A stretch of 45,487 bases of DNA from Phenylobacterium sp. Root700 (GCF_001429025.1 NZ_LMHT01000010.1:49141-94627); one strand, 5' to 3'. Positions 33,558-43,225 are shown, counted from the stretch's first letter. Translations and numbers: made by a program. Notes: generated by a model from the sequence alone, not told the origin.

Positions 33558-34829
33558 ATGAACTTCGACTTCGTCCTCATCGCCCTCATCGCCGCCCTTG
33601 TCGCGGCCGCCCCCGCGATCGCCTGGGCGTTGATGGAGCGCAGCCGCGCCAACCGGGCCGAGGCCAGGGCCTGGGATCTTCAGGACGCCGCCGCCCGCGT
33701 GCGGGTCATGGAAGAACAGAGCGCCAAGAATTCCGCCTTCCTGCAGGCCGAGGCCGCCGCCACCATCGCCGAGCAGGTGATGAAGCGCGCCGACGAGAAC
33801 TTCCATAATAGAGAGCAGCTCGCCCAGGCGCGCCTGGAGGCCCAGCTCAAGCCGGTCGCCGAGACCCTGGCCAAGTTCCAGGAACAGGTCGTCGCGGTCG
33901 AGAAGACCCGCGCCGAGGAGACCGGCGGCCTGAAGGAGCAGATCAATCAGCTGCTGACCGCCTCGATCGCCACCCAGACCGAGGCTCGCAAGCTGTCTGC
34001 GGCGCTGCGCCGCGGGGCGGGCGTCCAGGGGCGCTGGGGCGAGCAGACCCTGCGCAACGTGCTGGAGGCCGCGGGCCTTCATAACCGCTACGATTTCGAC
34101 GAGCAGACCTCGACCGACACCGAAGAGGGCCGCCGCCGTCCCGACGTCACCGTGCGCCTGCCGGGCGGGGCGGTGTTCGTGATCGACGCCAAATGCTCGC
34201 TCAACGCCTTCCTCGACGCCCAGGACGCAGTGGACGAGGCGACGCGCGAGGCCTGCTATGTCCGCCACGCTCAGAGCGTGCGCGCCCACATGCAGGGTCT
34301 GTCGGCCAAGACCTATTGGGACCAGTTCAACCAGGGTTCGCCCGATTTCGTGGCGATGTTCATCCCCGGCGACAGCTTCCTGGCCGCGGCCCTGGAGCGT
34401 GCGCCCGAGCTGATGAGCGAGGCCATGGACCGCCGGGTGCTGGTGGTGACGCCGACCACCCTGTTCGCGCTCTGCAAGGCCGTGGTCTACGGCTGGCGGG
34501 TCGAGGAGCAGGCGGCCAACGCCCAGGAGATCTCCAAGCTCGGCCGCGAACTCTACAAGCGGCTGTCGGTGATGGGCGGTCACGCCGCCTCGGTCGGCAA
34601 GGCGCTGGAGGCCGCGGTCGGCCGCTACAACCAGTTCGTCGGCTCGCTTGAGACCCAGGTGATGACCCAGGCGCGGCGCTTCGAGGATCTGAAGGTCGAC
34701 CACGAGGGCAAGGAGATCCCCGAGCTCACGCCGGTGGAAACCGGAATTCGGCCGCTGACCAAGCTGATGTCCGACGCCGATGAGTCCGGGACAGGACACC
34801 TCGCCGCCTTGACGGCAAAGGGTCGCTGA
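33558..34829 (+). CDS. rmuC: DNA recombination protein RmuC
   Basis: A 423-residue protein of the RmuC family. A single hydrophobic segment (about 5-25) anchors it in the membrane; residues 35-160 form a long coiled coil; the C-terminal nuclease-like domain (about 165-385) has GVQGRWGEQTLRNVLEAAGL, RRRPDVTVRLPGG, VFVIDAKCSLNAF (the Asp/Lys of the PD-(D/E)xK-like site) and VTPTTLFALCKAVVYGW. RmuC limits inversion-type recombination in E. coli. Start ATG at 33558. It is followed by def after 15 bases. Confidence 0.95.
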   Translation: MNFDFVLIALIAALVAAAPAIAWALMERSRANRAEARAWDLQDAAARVRVMEEQSAKNSAFLQAEAAATIAEQVMKRADENFHNREQLAQARLEAQLKPVAETLAKFQEQVVAVEKTRAEETGGLKEQINQLLTASIATQTEARKLSAALRRGAGVQGRWGEQTLRNVLEAAGLHNRYDFDEQTSTDTEEGRRRPDVTVRLPGGAVFVIDAKCSLNAFLDAQDAVDEATREACYVRHAQSVRAHMQGLSAKTYWDQFNQGSPDFVAMFIPGDSFLAAALERAPELMSEAMDRRVLVVTPTTLFALCKAVVYGWRVEEQAANAQEISKLGRELYKRLSVMGGHAASVGKALEAAVGRYNQFVGSLETQVMTQARRFEDLKVDHEGKEIPELTPVETGIRPLTKLMSDADESGTGHLAALTAKGR

Positions 34830-34844
34830 CCTACCTGCGTTCCT

Positions 34845-35354
34845 ATGGCTATACGTGAAATCCTTGTCGTTCCCGATCCCGTCCTGAAGCTGGTTTCCCA
34901 ACCGGTCGAGAAGGTCGACGATGAGCTGCGCGCGCTCATGGATGACATGCTCGAGACCATGTACGACGCCCCCGGCATCGGCCTGGCCGCGATCCAGATC
35001 GGCGTGGCCAAGCGGGTCATCGTCATGGACATCGCCGGCCCCGACGATCCCAAGGCGCCGCGCTACTATGTGAACCCCGAAATCGTCTGGGCCTCGGAAG
35101 AGACCGCGCCCTACGAAGAGGGCTGCCTGTCGATCCCCGACATCTATGACGAGGTCGAGCGCCCGGCCCGCGTGAAGCTGAAGTACCTGGACTACCAGGG
35201 CGAGGAAGTCGTCGAGGACGCCGAGGGCCTGTTCGCCGTCTGCATCCAGCACGAGATGGACCATCTCGAAGGCGTGCTGTTCATCGACCACCTGTCGCGC
35301 CTGAAGCGCGAACGGGCCGTAGCCAAGGTCAAGAAGCAGTCCCGCGCAGCCTAG
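34845..35354 (+). CDS. def: Peptide deformylase
   Basis: A 169-residue metallohydrolase that removes the formyl group from nascent proteins. All three motifs are present: [12 protein letters not shown] (GxGLAAxQ, about 45-56), EEGCLSIPD (metal Cys) and [12 protein letters not shown] (HExxH metal ligands). Length is normal. It sits 15 bases after rmuC. fmt, which adds the formyl group to Met-tRNA, is about 1.8 kb downstream on the same strand instead of directly adjacent; two unrelated loci and a lipoprotein gene lie between. Confidence 0.97.
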   Translation: MAIREILVVPDPVLKLVSQPVEKVDDELRALMDDMLETMYDAPGIGLAAIQIGVAKRVIVMDIAGPDDPKAPRYYVNPEIVWASEETAPYEEGCLSIPDIYDEVERPARVKLKYLDYQGEEVVEDAEGLFAVCIQHEMDHLEGVLFIDHLSRLKRERAVAKVKKQSRAA

Positions 35355-35461
35355 GCGCGGGAGCTCGCTCCCACCCACTCCATGATCGCGGCCGCCGAGC
35401 GTTCGGCCGCGCCGTCCGCAATGGTCTCGCTCGGGGCGTCGATCCCCGGTAGCGTCGCGCC

Positions 35462-36217
35462 ATGGACCTTGATCTCGTGCTGACCCGCTTCGACGCCGAG
35501 GTTCGGGCCGATCCCGCGCCGCCGGCCGGGATCGTCGTGGAGCGCCGGGGCGGGCTGGTCCTGCTGACCGGGGGCTTCAACTATGTTTCCGCCTGGAGCC
35601 TGACGGCGCAGAGCATGGCCGCCGCCATCGCCGAGCAGGCCGCGTGGTTTCGGGCGCGCGGCGAGGCGCTGATGTGGCGCGTCTACGATCATGACGGGCC
35701 GCCGGGCCTCGCCGCCTGCCTGGCAGAAGCGGGCTTCGCCCCGGACCCGCAGGGCACGCTGATGTTCTACGATCTGGCCGAAGACCTGACCGCCGATCTC
35801 GCGGACGGAGGGGAGGTGCGCCGGGTGCGCACGCTGTCCGACCTCGACGGTTTCGTTCGCGCGGGCGGCAAAGCCTTTGGCGAGGAGGAGGCCTGGCAGC
35901 GGGAGGCCTTCGCCAAACAGCTGGAGGATCCCGCCATGGCGCTGTTCGTCGCCTGTGTCGGCGGCGAGGCCGTGGCGTCGGCGCGGCTGGAGATGGCGGC
36001 GGGAAGCGCGTTCGGCCAGCTGTTCGGGGGCGGCGTCGCGCCGGCACATCGCAGGCAGGGCCTCTATCGGGCGCTGGTGGCGGCGCGGGTCGCCGAGGCC
36101 AGGGCGCGCGGCCTGGCCTATCTCAGCATCGAGGCGCGCGACACCAGTCGGCCGATCCTGGAACGGCTGGGGTTTGTGCCGGCGGGCCGGGAAACGACCT
36201 GGACGCTACGCCCTTAG
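35462..36217 (+). CDS. GNAT-family N-acetyltransferase (251 aa)
   Basis: A 251-residue protein whose C-terminal half (about 115-245) is a GNAT domain: GGGVAPAHRRQGLYRALVAA (acetyl-CoA motif A, about residues 190-209) and ARDTSRPILERLGFVPAGRE (motif B). The N-terminal half (about 1-110) has a partly similar fold and may be a degenerate second GNAT unit. The end overlaps by 12 bases the end of the convergent frameshifted DUF1801 gene. Substrate unknown. Confidence 0.86.
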   Translation: MDLDLVLTRFDAEVRADPAPPAGIVVERRGGLVLLTGGFNYVSAWSLTAQSMAAAIAEQAAWFRARGEALMWRVYDHDGPPGLAACLAEAGFAPDPQGTLMFYDLAEDLTADLADGGEVRRVRTLSDLDGFVRAGGKAFGEEEAWQREAFAKQLEDPAMALFVACVGGEAVASARLEMAAGSAFGQLFGGGVAPAHRRQGLYRALVAARVAEARARGLAYLSIEARDTSRPILERLGFVPAGRETTWTLRP

Positions 36218-36626
36218 GCGCATCGCGGACTTGCGGCTGTGGTGGGTCAGGGCCAGCGAGATGCAGTGGCTGACCACGTCCTCGTCCAGCGGCGCCGCGG
36301 CGTCGAAGACCAGCGCGCTTGCCCTCATAGGTCAGGGCCTCGCCATAGAGATCGCGGAACCTCGCCAACAGGTCGGTCTGGCAATGAACGTAGAGGGCGT
36401 ACCGGTCTCCCGCGCCCTTCACGGCGTCTATCCGGATGGTGCTGCCGCTGCGGCTGACCGGTGTGAGATAGCTGGGCTGGCCCCAGCGCAGGGTCTCTTC
36501 GATCTCGCCGACGCCGGGCGTCGCCCTGGCGGTCGCCAGGATCAGGTCGCGCAGGGCCAGGAGCCGCGTGCGGACAGGTTCGCGATAGGCGGCGAAGACG
36601 GTGTCGATCTGGCTGTGACCTGGCAT
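36206..36626 (-). pseudogene. DUF1801-type protein, frameshifted
   Basis: The first 104 codons from ATG 36626 give a DUF1801-like protein (YREPVRTRLLALRDLILATA, then ETLRWGQPSYLTP). After LTYEGKRA, at about 36313-36318, the frame breaks in a short GC-dinucleotide run; restoring one GC unit continues the expected sequence LVFDAAAPLDEDVVSHCISL and then HHSRKSAMRLRA to a TAG at 36208-36206. As it stands the frame instead runs on to 36123 with arginine-rich, non-coding-like sequence. So this is either a recent natural frameshift, slippage in the GC run, or a base-calling error. Confidence 0.78.
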
Positions 36627-36648
36627 CTGTCCCCACCCGACGATCGCC

Positions 36649-36670
36649 TCCCGGGAGCGTGCTCCCGGGA
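36649..36670. repeat. Perfect 10 bp inverted repeat
   Basis: TCCCGGGAGC-gt-GCTCCCGGGA, between the end of the lipoprotein gene (36682) and the start of the DUF1801 gene (36626). No T-run follows on the minus strand; it may slow polymerase after the lipoprotein gene. Confidence 0.45.
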
Positions 36671-36681
36671 CGGCGTCGCGT

Positions 36682-37026
36682 CTAGTGCGTCGCTGCGGCC
36701 TTATCGGCCGGGGTCGGCGCGGTGGCGTCGTGGATCGCGGCCTTGGTGTCGCGCGCCGCGTCCTTGGCCGCATCCTTGGCCACGGCTCCGGCGTCCTTGG
36801 CCGCGTCCTTGATGTCGGCGCCGGCCTGTTTGACCTCAGGACTGGTGGCCATGTCCTTGGTTTCGGCGGCCAAGTCCTTGGTCTCAGCGGCGACCTTGTC
36901 GGCGGCTTCCTTGGCCTCGGCGGCCGCCTGGTCGGCGGAAGCCTTGGCCTTGTTCTGGTCGGCCTGCGAACAGGCCGAAAGGGCCAGACCGGCGACGGCG
37001 AAGCTGATGATCAGTAGTTTGCGCAT
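36682..37026 (-). CDS. Small Ala/Lys/Asp-rich lipoprotein
   Basis: A 114-residue secreted lipoprotein. Signal peptide with lipobox LALSAC (lipidated Cys at about residue 19). The mature part is a low-complexity amphipathic helix made of repeats such as DAAKDAGAVAKDAAKDAARD and AAETKDLAAETKDMA, similar to LEA-like or Lpp-like helices. ATG at 37026 has GGGAGA 8 bases upstream. It probably sits in the envelope as a helical rod or periplasmic spacer. No specific family can be assigned; codon use is normal. Confidence 0.82.
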   Translation of the reverse strand: MRKLLIISFAVAGLALSACSQADQNKAKASADQAAAEAKEAADKVAAETKDLAAETKDMATSPEVKQAGADIKDAAKDAGAVAKDAAKDAARDTKAAIHDATAPTPADKAAATH

Positions 37027-37113
37027 GGTTTTTCTCCCTACCCGAGCAGCCAATGAAACGGCGAAGCTTGCGTGTGGTTCCTAAAACCGCGCGTCGCGGC
37101 TAAACCCAGCGTG

Positions 37114-38040
37114 ATGCGTATCGCCTTTCTCGGAACTCCGGACTTCGCCGTCGCCGCCCTGGACGCCCTGGTGGCGGCTGGGCACGAGGTCGCCTGCGTC
37201 TATTCCCAGCCGCCCGCGCCGCGCGGGCGTGGGCAGGAGCTGAAGCCCTCGCCGGTCCACGCCTATGCGCTGGAGCGCGGCATTCCCGTGCGCACGCCGG
37301 TCTCGATGCGCGATCCCGATGAGGTCGCCGCCTTCGCCGCCCTGAACCTCGACGCCGGGGTGGTGGTGGCGTTCGGCCAGATCCTGCCGTCGGCGGTGCT
37401 GGACGCCCCGAAACTGGGCTGCTTCAACCTGCACGCCTCGCTGCTGCCGCGCTGGCGGGGCGCCGCGCCGATCCAGCGGGCGATCATGGCGGGCGACAAG
37501 CTGACCGGCGTCGAGGTCATGCAGATGACCGAGGGCCTGGACGAAGGCCCAGTGCTGGCCTCCGAGAGCCTGCGGATCGACGCCCTGGAAACCGCCGGAA
37601 CCCTGCATGACCGGCTGGCGCAGGTCGGCGCGGGCCTGCTGGCCCGCACCATGGCCGCCGTCGAGCGCGGCGAGGTCGCGGCCACGCCGCAATCGCCGGA
37701 CGGCGAAACCTACGCCAAGAAGATCCGCCCCAAGGAGGCCCGCATCGCCTGGGCCAAACCGGCCGCCGAGGTGGACCGCAAGATCCGCGGGCTCTCGCCG
37801 TTCCCGGGCGCGTGGTTCGAACTGCCGACCGAGAAGGGGCCGCTGCGGGTGAAGGCGCTGTTGTCGCAGATCGAGGACGGCGCCGGCGCGCCGGGCGAGG
37901 CCCTGGACGATGCTCTGCTGATCGCCTGCGGCGAGGGCGCGGTGCGCCTGCTGCGCGTGCAGCGCGAGGGCCGGGGGCCGCAGGACGCCCAGACCTTCCT
38001 GCGCGGCCTGGCCGTTGCTGCTGGGACCCAGCTCCCCTGA
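37114..38040 (+). CDS. fmt: Methionyl-tRNA formyltransferase
   Basis: A 308-residue enzyme that formylates initiator Met-tRNA using 10-formyltetrahydrofolate. [19 protein letters not shown] starts the N-terminal Rossmann domain; the catalytic motif is [20 protein letters not shown] (Asn, His, SLLPxxRG). The C-terminal OB-type domain (about 205-300) binds tRNA. ATG at 37114 chosen; a GTG precedes directly. The stop codon overlaps the truA start (TGATG), so the two are coupled. Confidence 0.96.
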   Translation: MRIAFLGTPDFAVAALDALVAAGHEVACVYSQPPAPRGRGQELKPSPVHAYALERGIPVRTPVSMRDPDEVAAFAALNLDAGVVVAFGQILPSAVLDAPKLGCFNLHASLLPRWRGAAPIQRAIMAGDKLTGVEVMQMTEGLDEGPVLASESLRIDALETAGTLHDRLAQVGAGLLARTMAAVERGEVAATPQSPDGETYAKKIRPKEARIAWAKPAAEVDRKIRGLSPFPGAWFELPTEKGPLRVKALLSQIEDGAGAPGEALDDALLIACGEGAVRLLRVQREGRGPQDAQTFLRGLAVAAGTQLP

Positions 38041-38777
38041 TGCCGCGCTACCGTCTGACCATCGAATATGACGGCCGGCCCTATAAGGGGTTCCAGGCCC
38101 AGGACGAGCTGCCCTCGGTGCAGGGTTCGATCGAGCGGGCGGTGAAGGCGTTCAGCGGCGAGACCCTGCGCCTGCAGGCCGCCGGCCGCACCGACACCGG
38201 CGTCCACGCCACCGGCCAGGTGATCCATGTCGACCTGCAGCGCGAATGGCGGCCTGAGGTCGTGCGCGACGCCTTGAACGCCTATCTGGTCCCCGAGCCG
38301 ATCGCGGTGATCGACGCGATGGTGGCCGAAGGCGACTGGCATGCGCGGTTCTCGGCGACCGAGCGGCGCTACATCTACCGCATCCTCAACCGCAAGAGCC
38401 CGCCGGCCCTCGACCGGGGCAAGGTCTGGCATGTGAAGAAGCCGCTGGACGCCGCAGCGATGCACGAAGCGGCCCAGGCCCTGATCGGCCATCACGACTT
38501 CACCACCTTCCGCCACATGCAGTGCCAGGCGAAGTCGCCGATGAAGACCATGGACGTGGGGCGCGTCTGGCGCGAGGGCGAGCAGGTGCTGCTGGAGTTT
38601 GCCTCGCGGTCGTTCCTGCACCGCCAGGTCCGCTCGATGACCGGCACCCTGGCCGAGGTCGGGATCGGGCGTTGGAGCGCCGCCGACGTGAAGGACGCGT
38701 TGGAAGCCCGCGACCGCAAGGCCTGCGGTCCGGTGGCGCCGGCCGACGGGCTCTATCTGGTGGGCGTGAAGTACTGA
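38040..38777 (+). CDS. truA: tRNA pseudouridine synthase A
   Basis: A 245-residue enzyme that makes pseudouridine at positions 38-40 of tRNA anticodon stems. The catalytic Asp52 lies in AAGRTDTGVHATGQVIH. Other family features are YDGRPYKGFQAQ near the start, RRYIYRILNR and LEFASRSFLHRQVRSMTGTL. Start ATG overlaps the fmt stop by 1 base. Followed after 13 bases by a long inverted repeat that may terminate both this gene and convergent dapE. Confidence 0.96.
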   Translation: MPRYRLTIEYDGRPYKGFQAQDELPSVQGSIERAVKAFSGETLRLQAAGRTDTGVHATGQVIHVDLQREWRPEVVRDALNAYLVPEPIAVIDAMVAEGDWHARFSATERRYIYRILNRKSPPALDRGKVWHVKKPLDAAAMHEAAQALIGHHDFTTFRHMQCQAKSPMKTMDVGRVWREGEQVLLEFASRSFLHRQVRSMTGTLAEVGIGRWSAADVKDALEARDRKACGPVAPADGLYLVGVKY

Positions 38778-38790
38778 GGGCGCCGTCACG

Positions 38791-38842
38791 CCCCTCGTCA
38801 TCCTCCGGATCAGCCTACGGCTGACCGGAGAATGACGAGGGG
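38791..38842. repeat. 52-base inverted repeat between truA and dapE
   Basis: Arms starting CCCCTCGTCAT and ending ATGACGAGGGG pair almost completely inwards through CTCCGG/CCGGAG to TCAGCC-tac-GGCTGA, with two mismatches. It resembles the GTCATTCTCCGG-type intergenic palindromes of Caulobacterales. It sits between two convergent genes and may act as a bidirectional terminator, though no T-run is present. Confidence 0.6.
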
Positions 38843-38855
38843 GATGGTGCGAGCC

Positions 38856-40004
38856 TTAGCCGAACGCGGCGAAGTACCGTTCGATCACGCGCTCATAGAC
38901 CCGCTGCAGATTGCGGATCTCCTCGACCGGCGCGCGTTCGTCGACGGCGTGCATGGTCTTGCCGACCAGGCCCAGCTCAACCACCGGGCAGAGGTCGCGG
39001 ATGAAGCGGGCGTCCGAGGTGCCGCCGGTGGTGGAAAGCTCGGGCGCAGCGCCTGAGACGTCCTGCACGGCGGCGGCCACCACGTCGGTGAAGGCCCCGG
39101 GCTCGGTCAGGAACGCCTCGCCGCTGACCACCGGCTCGACCTTGATGGTCCCGGCGAAGCCTTCGGCGGCCTTGGCGGCCTCCCCCTCGATCCAGGCGGC
39201 CAGCTCGGCGCCCTTGTGGGAGGGATTGAAGCGGATGTTGAGGCGGGCCTTGGCCTGGGCTGGAATGACGTTGGTGGCGCCGTTGGCGACGTCCACCGTG
39301 GTGACCTCCAGGTTGGAGGGCTGGAAGCCGGTGTAGCCGTCGTCCAGCACGTGGTTTTGCAGCTTGGCCAGCAGGTCGACCAGCACCGGGATCGGGTTGG
39401 CGGCGCGGTGCGGATAGGCGACGTGGCCCTGGCGGCCGTCGACGGTGATCCAGGTGTTGATCGAGCCGCGCCGGCCGATCTTGATCATGTCGCCGAAGGT
39501 CTCGGCGCTGGACGGCTCGCCGACGATGCAGTGGTCGAGGATCTCGCCCTCGGCCTTCAGGGCCTCGACGACCATCTTGGTGCCGTGGGTGGCCACGCCC
39601 TCTTCGTCGCCGGTGATCAGGAAGGACAGCGAGCCCTTCACCTGACCGGCGGCGATGGCCTTGCCGGCGGCGGCGGCGAAGGCGGCGACGGCGCTCTTCA
39701 TGTCCACCGAACCCCGGCCGATCAGCATGCCGTCGACGATCTCGGCGGCGAAGGCCTCGCGGCTCCAGGCGCTAGCGTCGCCTACCGGCACGACGTCGGT
39801 ATGGCCGGCGAAGCAGAGGTTCGGCCGCGCGGTCCCGTAGCGGGCGTAGAGGTTCTCGATCTCTCCAAACCGCATCCGCCGGCAGGCGAAGCCCAGCCCC
39901 TCCAGGGTGCGCTGGACGATGTCCATCGCGCCTTCGTCGGCGGGGGTCACCGACGGGCGACGGATCAGTTCCTGGGTGAGGGCGACGGGATCAAGCTCGG
40001 ACAT
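38856..40004 (-). CDS. dapE: Succinyl-diaminopimelate desuccinylase
   Basis: A 382-residue M20 zinc enzyme of lysine/diaminopimelate synthesis. Metal motifs: FAGHTDVVPVGD (His, Asp, about 65-76), GRGSVDMKSAVAAF (bridging Asp) and TGDEEGVATHGT (catalytic Glu). A dimerisation domain (about 180-290) is inserted as expected. Its pathway partner dapD is at 41733 on the same strand, with two unrelated genes between. Start ATG 40004. Confidence 0.95.
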   Translation of the reverse strand: MSELDPVALTQELIRRPSVTPADEGAMDIVQRTLEGLGFACRRMRFGEIENLYARYGTARPNLCFAGHTDVVPVGDASAWSREAFAAEIVDGMLIGRGSVDMKSAVAAFAAAAGKAIAAGQVKGSLSFLITGDEEGVATHGTKMVVEALKAEGEILDHCIVGEPSSAETFGDMIKIGRRGSINTWITVDGRQGHVAYPHRAANPIPVLVDLLAKLQNHVLDDGYTGFQPSNLEVTTVDVANGATNVIPAQAKARLNIRFNPSHKGAELAAWIEGEAAKAAEGFAGTIKVEPVVSGEAFLTEPGAFTDVVAAAVQDVSGAAPELSTTGGTSDARFIRDLCPVVELGLVGKTMHAVDERAPVEEIRNLQRVYERVIERYFAAFG

Positions 40005-40183
40005 GGGTCGCTGGTAGCCGTGCGGCGCGCGCGGAGCAATGGCCCGAGTCGGGGGGCGTCAAGTGGGCGTGCCCGAAATGGGCGGGCGATTTTGAGATTT
40101 ATGACCCGAAGTGGGAAGCAACGGCATCGACCCGGCGTGAAAGATGAAGAACTATCAACCATCCGCTGGGGTGTGCCGACGTT

Positions 40184-40819
40184 ATGTTCCCGTTTCGACG
40201 TAAGAAGAAAACTACAAGTCCCGAGAAGAAAATCGAAGATATCATCGATGTTCTTTCCAAGGGCGGCGTGATCCGTGGAAATGATATTGCGCTTCGCAAC
40301 ACCATTCTGAAATCAGCGCCCCAGATATCGGCCAGCGATCACATCTATTTTGCTGTCAGATCCGTCGCCGCGGACGGTCGCCAGCATGTGATGCAGTACG
40401 CCTTTGTTGACGACCGAGGGAATGTCGCGCTCAGCGCCTTCGTGCGGTCGAAGAGCCCGGCGACGATGTATGGCGGCGCGGCCAGCGAGGACCTCTCGGT
40501 CGAGCCGATGGACGAGGCGGTGTTCGCCAACCTGGCGGTCAGGCTCTGCGCCGGCGCGACGCTGGTGGCCTTCCACCGAGTGCTGCAGACCGGGTTGCTG
40601 CCCGACCACGCCATGGCTAGCGCCGCCGGCTCGGAGTGCGTGTGGCGGCGGTTCCAGGCGGTGGCGCGCCGCAAGGGCATCCGGCTGTCGCGTCACGAAC
40701 CGCTGACGCTCAATGATTGCCTGGAGAAGCTGGGCATGGCCCCGCTGGAGACCGACGACGCGGCGATGCGCGCGCTCGCCATCCGCGCCCTGTGGCGCCA
40801 GCTCGATGATGTCGATTGA
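40184..40819 (+). CDS. Degenerate DnaQ-like exonuclease-fold protein (hypothetical)
   Basis: A 211-residue protein not confidently assignable. Residues 50-200 resemble the DnaQ/RNase T fold: a first strand pair (IYFAVRSVAADGRQHVMQYA), a central TLVAFHRVLQTGLLPDHAM where ExoII would be, and a late LTLNDCLEKLGMAPLETDDA where ExoIII would be. The acidic DEDD residues are largely missing from the first motif (AVRSVA in place of DxE). The first 50 residues are Lys-rich and codons there are AT-richer than in the rest of the gene. It may be a nucleic-acid-binding or regulatory relic. Confidence 0.6.
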   Translation: MFPFRRKKKTTSPEKKIEDIIDVLSKGGVIRGNDIALRNTILKSAPQISASDHIYFAVRSVAADGRQHVMQYAFVDDRGNVALSAFVRSKSPATMYGGAASEDLSVEPMDEAVFANLAVRLCAGATLVAFHRVLQTGLLPDHAMASAAGSECVWRRFQAVARRKGIRLSRHEPLTLNDCLEKLGMAPLETDDAAMRALAIRALWRQLDDVD

Positions 40820-40858
40820 GTTTGGACTTAAGGGCCAGCCCGCGACCGGGCTGCCCGC

Positions 40859-41359
40859 CTAGCGTTCCGCCTGGACCGCGTCCCAGAACAGCGGCTTTAA
40901 GTCCGTGAAGCACTGGTCGACGTCGTAGCCTTCGCCCAGGGTGAACAGGCCGTCGTCCTCGCGAACCAGATAGCCGCGCTCCACCAGGGCCAGCAGCTTG
41001 CGACGCGTCGTCTCGCGCGGGATCTGGGTGATCTCGGCCAGGCTCAGGGCGTTCAGGCCCCGGCGGCGGCGGAAGGTCTGCGGCGGGCGCGGCCCGCGCG
41101 GCAGGGACTCCGAAATCTCGGCCAGCAGGAAGATCAGGTAGAGCAGGTACTGGTCCAGATCGCCGTCGAACTTCGAGCGGATGCGGATCATGGTCGCCGA
41201 AAGGTGGCCGCCCCAGCGGTAGAAGAACCGCATGGCGTCCTGCTCCAGATAGCCTGGTCTCGGCTCCGCCCAGGAGGCGGTTTCGGAGACGACGCTGTCC
41301 TCCGCGCGAGGTTCCGGCGCGAGTGACGCAACAGCTTTGAGCGAAGGCGCTGGATTCAT
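40859..41359 (-). CDS. Helix-turn-helix regulator (winged-helix type), unassigned
   Basis: A 166-residue protein. The N-terminal 40 residues are variable; a helical region follows (RFFYRWGGHLSATMIRIRSK, about 44-63), and the winged helix-turn-helix lies at about 105-150 (LSLAEITQIPRETTRRKLLA, then GYLVREDDGLFTLGEGY). No ligand domain is recognisable. Two direct repeats AAGTTAA spaced 10 bases (41378-41394) lie 19 bases upstream of the start, a possible self-binding site. It overlaps nothing and is convergent with the DnaQ-like gene. Confidence 0.75.
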   Translation of the reverse strand: MNPAPSLKAVASLAPEPRAEDSVVSETASWAEPRPGYLEQDAMRFFYRWGGHLSATMIRIRSKFDGDLDQYLLYLIFLLAEISESLPRGPRPPQTFRRRRGLNALSLAEITQIPRETTRRKLLALVERGYLVREDDGLFTLGEGYDVDQCFTDLKPLFWDAVQAER

Positions 41360-41377
41360 AGGGCGGGCCTTGCGTTA

Positions 41378-41394
41378 AAGTTAATCGAAGTTAA
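41378..41394. promoter_or_regulatory. Direct repeats AAGTTAA upstream of the HTH gene
   Basis: AAGTTAA occurs at 41378-41384 and 41388-41394, exactly 10 bases apart (one helical turn), in an AT-rich patch just before the HTH start. They could be regulator sites or part of the promoter. Confidence 0.4.
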
Positions 41395-41655
41395 CTGTAA
41401 TCGGCATAGCAGTGGTCTAACCGTCCAAAACAGAAACGACTCTCACGGAAAGAGTCGTGTTGTTTCAATCAGAAGCTTGGTTACGTGCGATGTCATGCTT
41501 ACTTCGCTTGGTAAGCTACATATTCACCCTGTAGGCGAGAAGCGATTGCTATGGTAAACGGCGGAGCGAGGTCCGCTTACCGGCCTTTTCCTGTGGATGA
41601 CCCTCGTGTCGGGCTCAGAAATGTGGCCCGCCATCGCCGAAAATCGGTGCGCAAA

Positions 41656-41684
41656 CGAAAACAGGCCCGCTGAGCGGGCCTGTT
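41656..41684 (-). terminator. Intrinsic terminator of the argB-dapD operon
   Basis: An 11 bp perfect stem AACAGGCCCGC (41660-41670) and GCGGGCCTGTT (41674-41684) with a 3-base loop. On the minus strand it ends in TTTT then CG. It lies 48 bases beyond the dapD stop codon. The T-run is short, so efficiency may be moderate. Confidence 0.8.
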
Positions 41685-41732
41685 CGCGAATCACTTGGCG
41701 TTGGATGGGCGCCGAAACGGGCGCCCGGCGCG

Positions 41733-42562
<830 letters not shown>

Positions 42563-42563
<1 letters not shown>

Positions 42564-43225
42564 CAGATGGCTTCCTTGAGGCGCGCAGCCGTCAGGAACG
42601 GCGTCAGCTTTTCAGTGCGGTGGTGGACGAAGGGGGCGGTGGAGGCGAGCGCCCTGGGCCCGACCAGGACGGTGGTCATGCCCAGGTCGGCGGCCGGCTT
42701 CAGATTGCGCTCAGAATCCTCGAAGAACGAGGTGGTGGCCGGGTTCAGGCCGTGGGCGTCGATCATGCGCTGGAAGCCCAGCGGATCGGGCTTGGGCGCG
42801 AAGCCGAACGAATGGATGTGGAACACGTCGTCGAACAGGCCGCGCAGGCCAAGATGGGCCAGGACCCGTTCGGCGTGGGTGTTGTCGGCGTTGGTGAAGA
42901 TCAGCCGGCGGCCGGGCAGGCCGGCCAGGGCGGCGACCAGCTCCGGATCCTGGGCCAGGACTTCCAGCGACAGGTCGTGGAACAGGGCGTGGAAGTCGGC
43001 CGGGTCGACGCCGTGGTGCAGCATCAGGCCCTTCAGGGTCAGGCCGTGCTCGGCGAAGTACTTCTTCTGCAGAGCGTAGGCCTCGTCCCGCGGCAGGCCG
43101 GTGACCTTGGCCACGAAGGCGGTCATCCGGCCCTCGACCGACCCCATGAACCCGGACTCCTCAGGATAGAGGGTGTTGTCCAGGTCGAAGAGCCAGGTGT
43201 CGATGTGGGAGAGGTCTGGCCTCAT
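42563..43225 (-). CDS. Pyrimidine 5'-nucleotidase (HAD superfamily, SDT1-like)
   Basis: A 220-residue haloacid-dehalogenase-type phosphatase. Motif [19 protein letters not shown] (about 9-26, two Asp); motif [19 protein letters not shown] (about 106-122); motif III region around [14 protein letters not shown] (Lys); motif [19 protein letters not shown] (acidic). This matches the SDT1/PHM8-like pyrimidine nucleotidases. Both flanking genes overlap it (ATGA with argB, TGATG with dapD), so it is part of a single coupled operon with arginine and lysine genes. Its role there is unclear, perhaps housekeeping. Confidence 0.9.

Larger units (their letters stand above)
41360..41732. other. 373-base intergenic region with a hairpin and the dapD terminator
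   Basis: Between the HTH gene and dapD. It holds the AAGTTAA direct repeats (41378-41394), a second hairpin ACGACTCT/AGAGTCGT (41436-41443 with 41451-41458) flanked by T-rich bases on both strands, and the dapD terminator. The second hairpin could end a transcript on either strand; I see no clear gene for it. No open reading frame is convincing. Confidence 0.5.
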
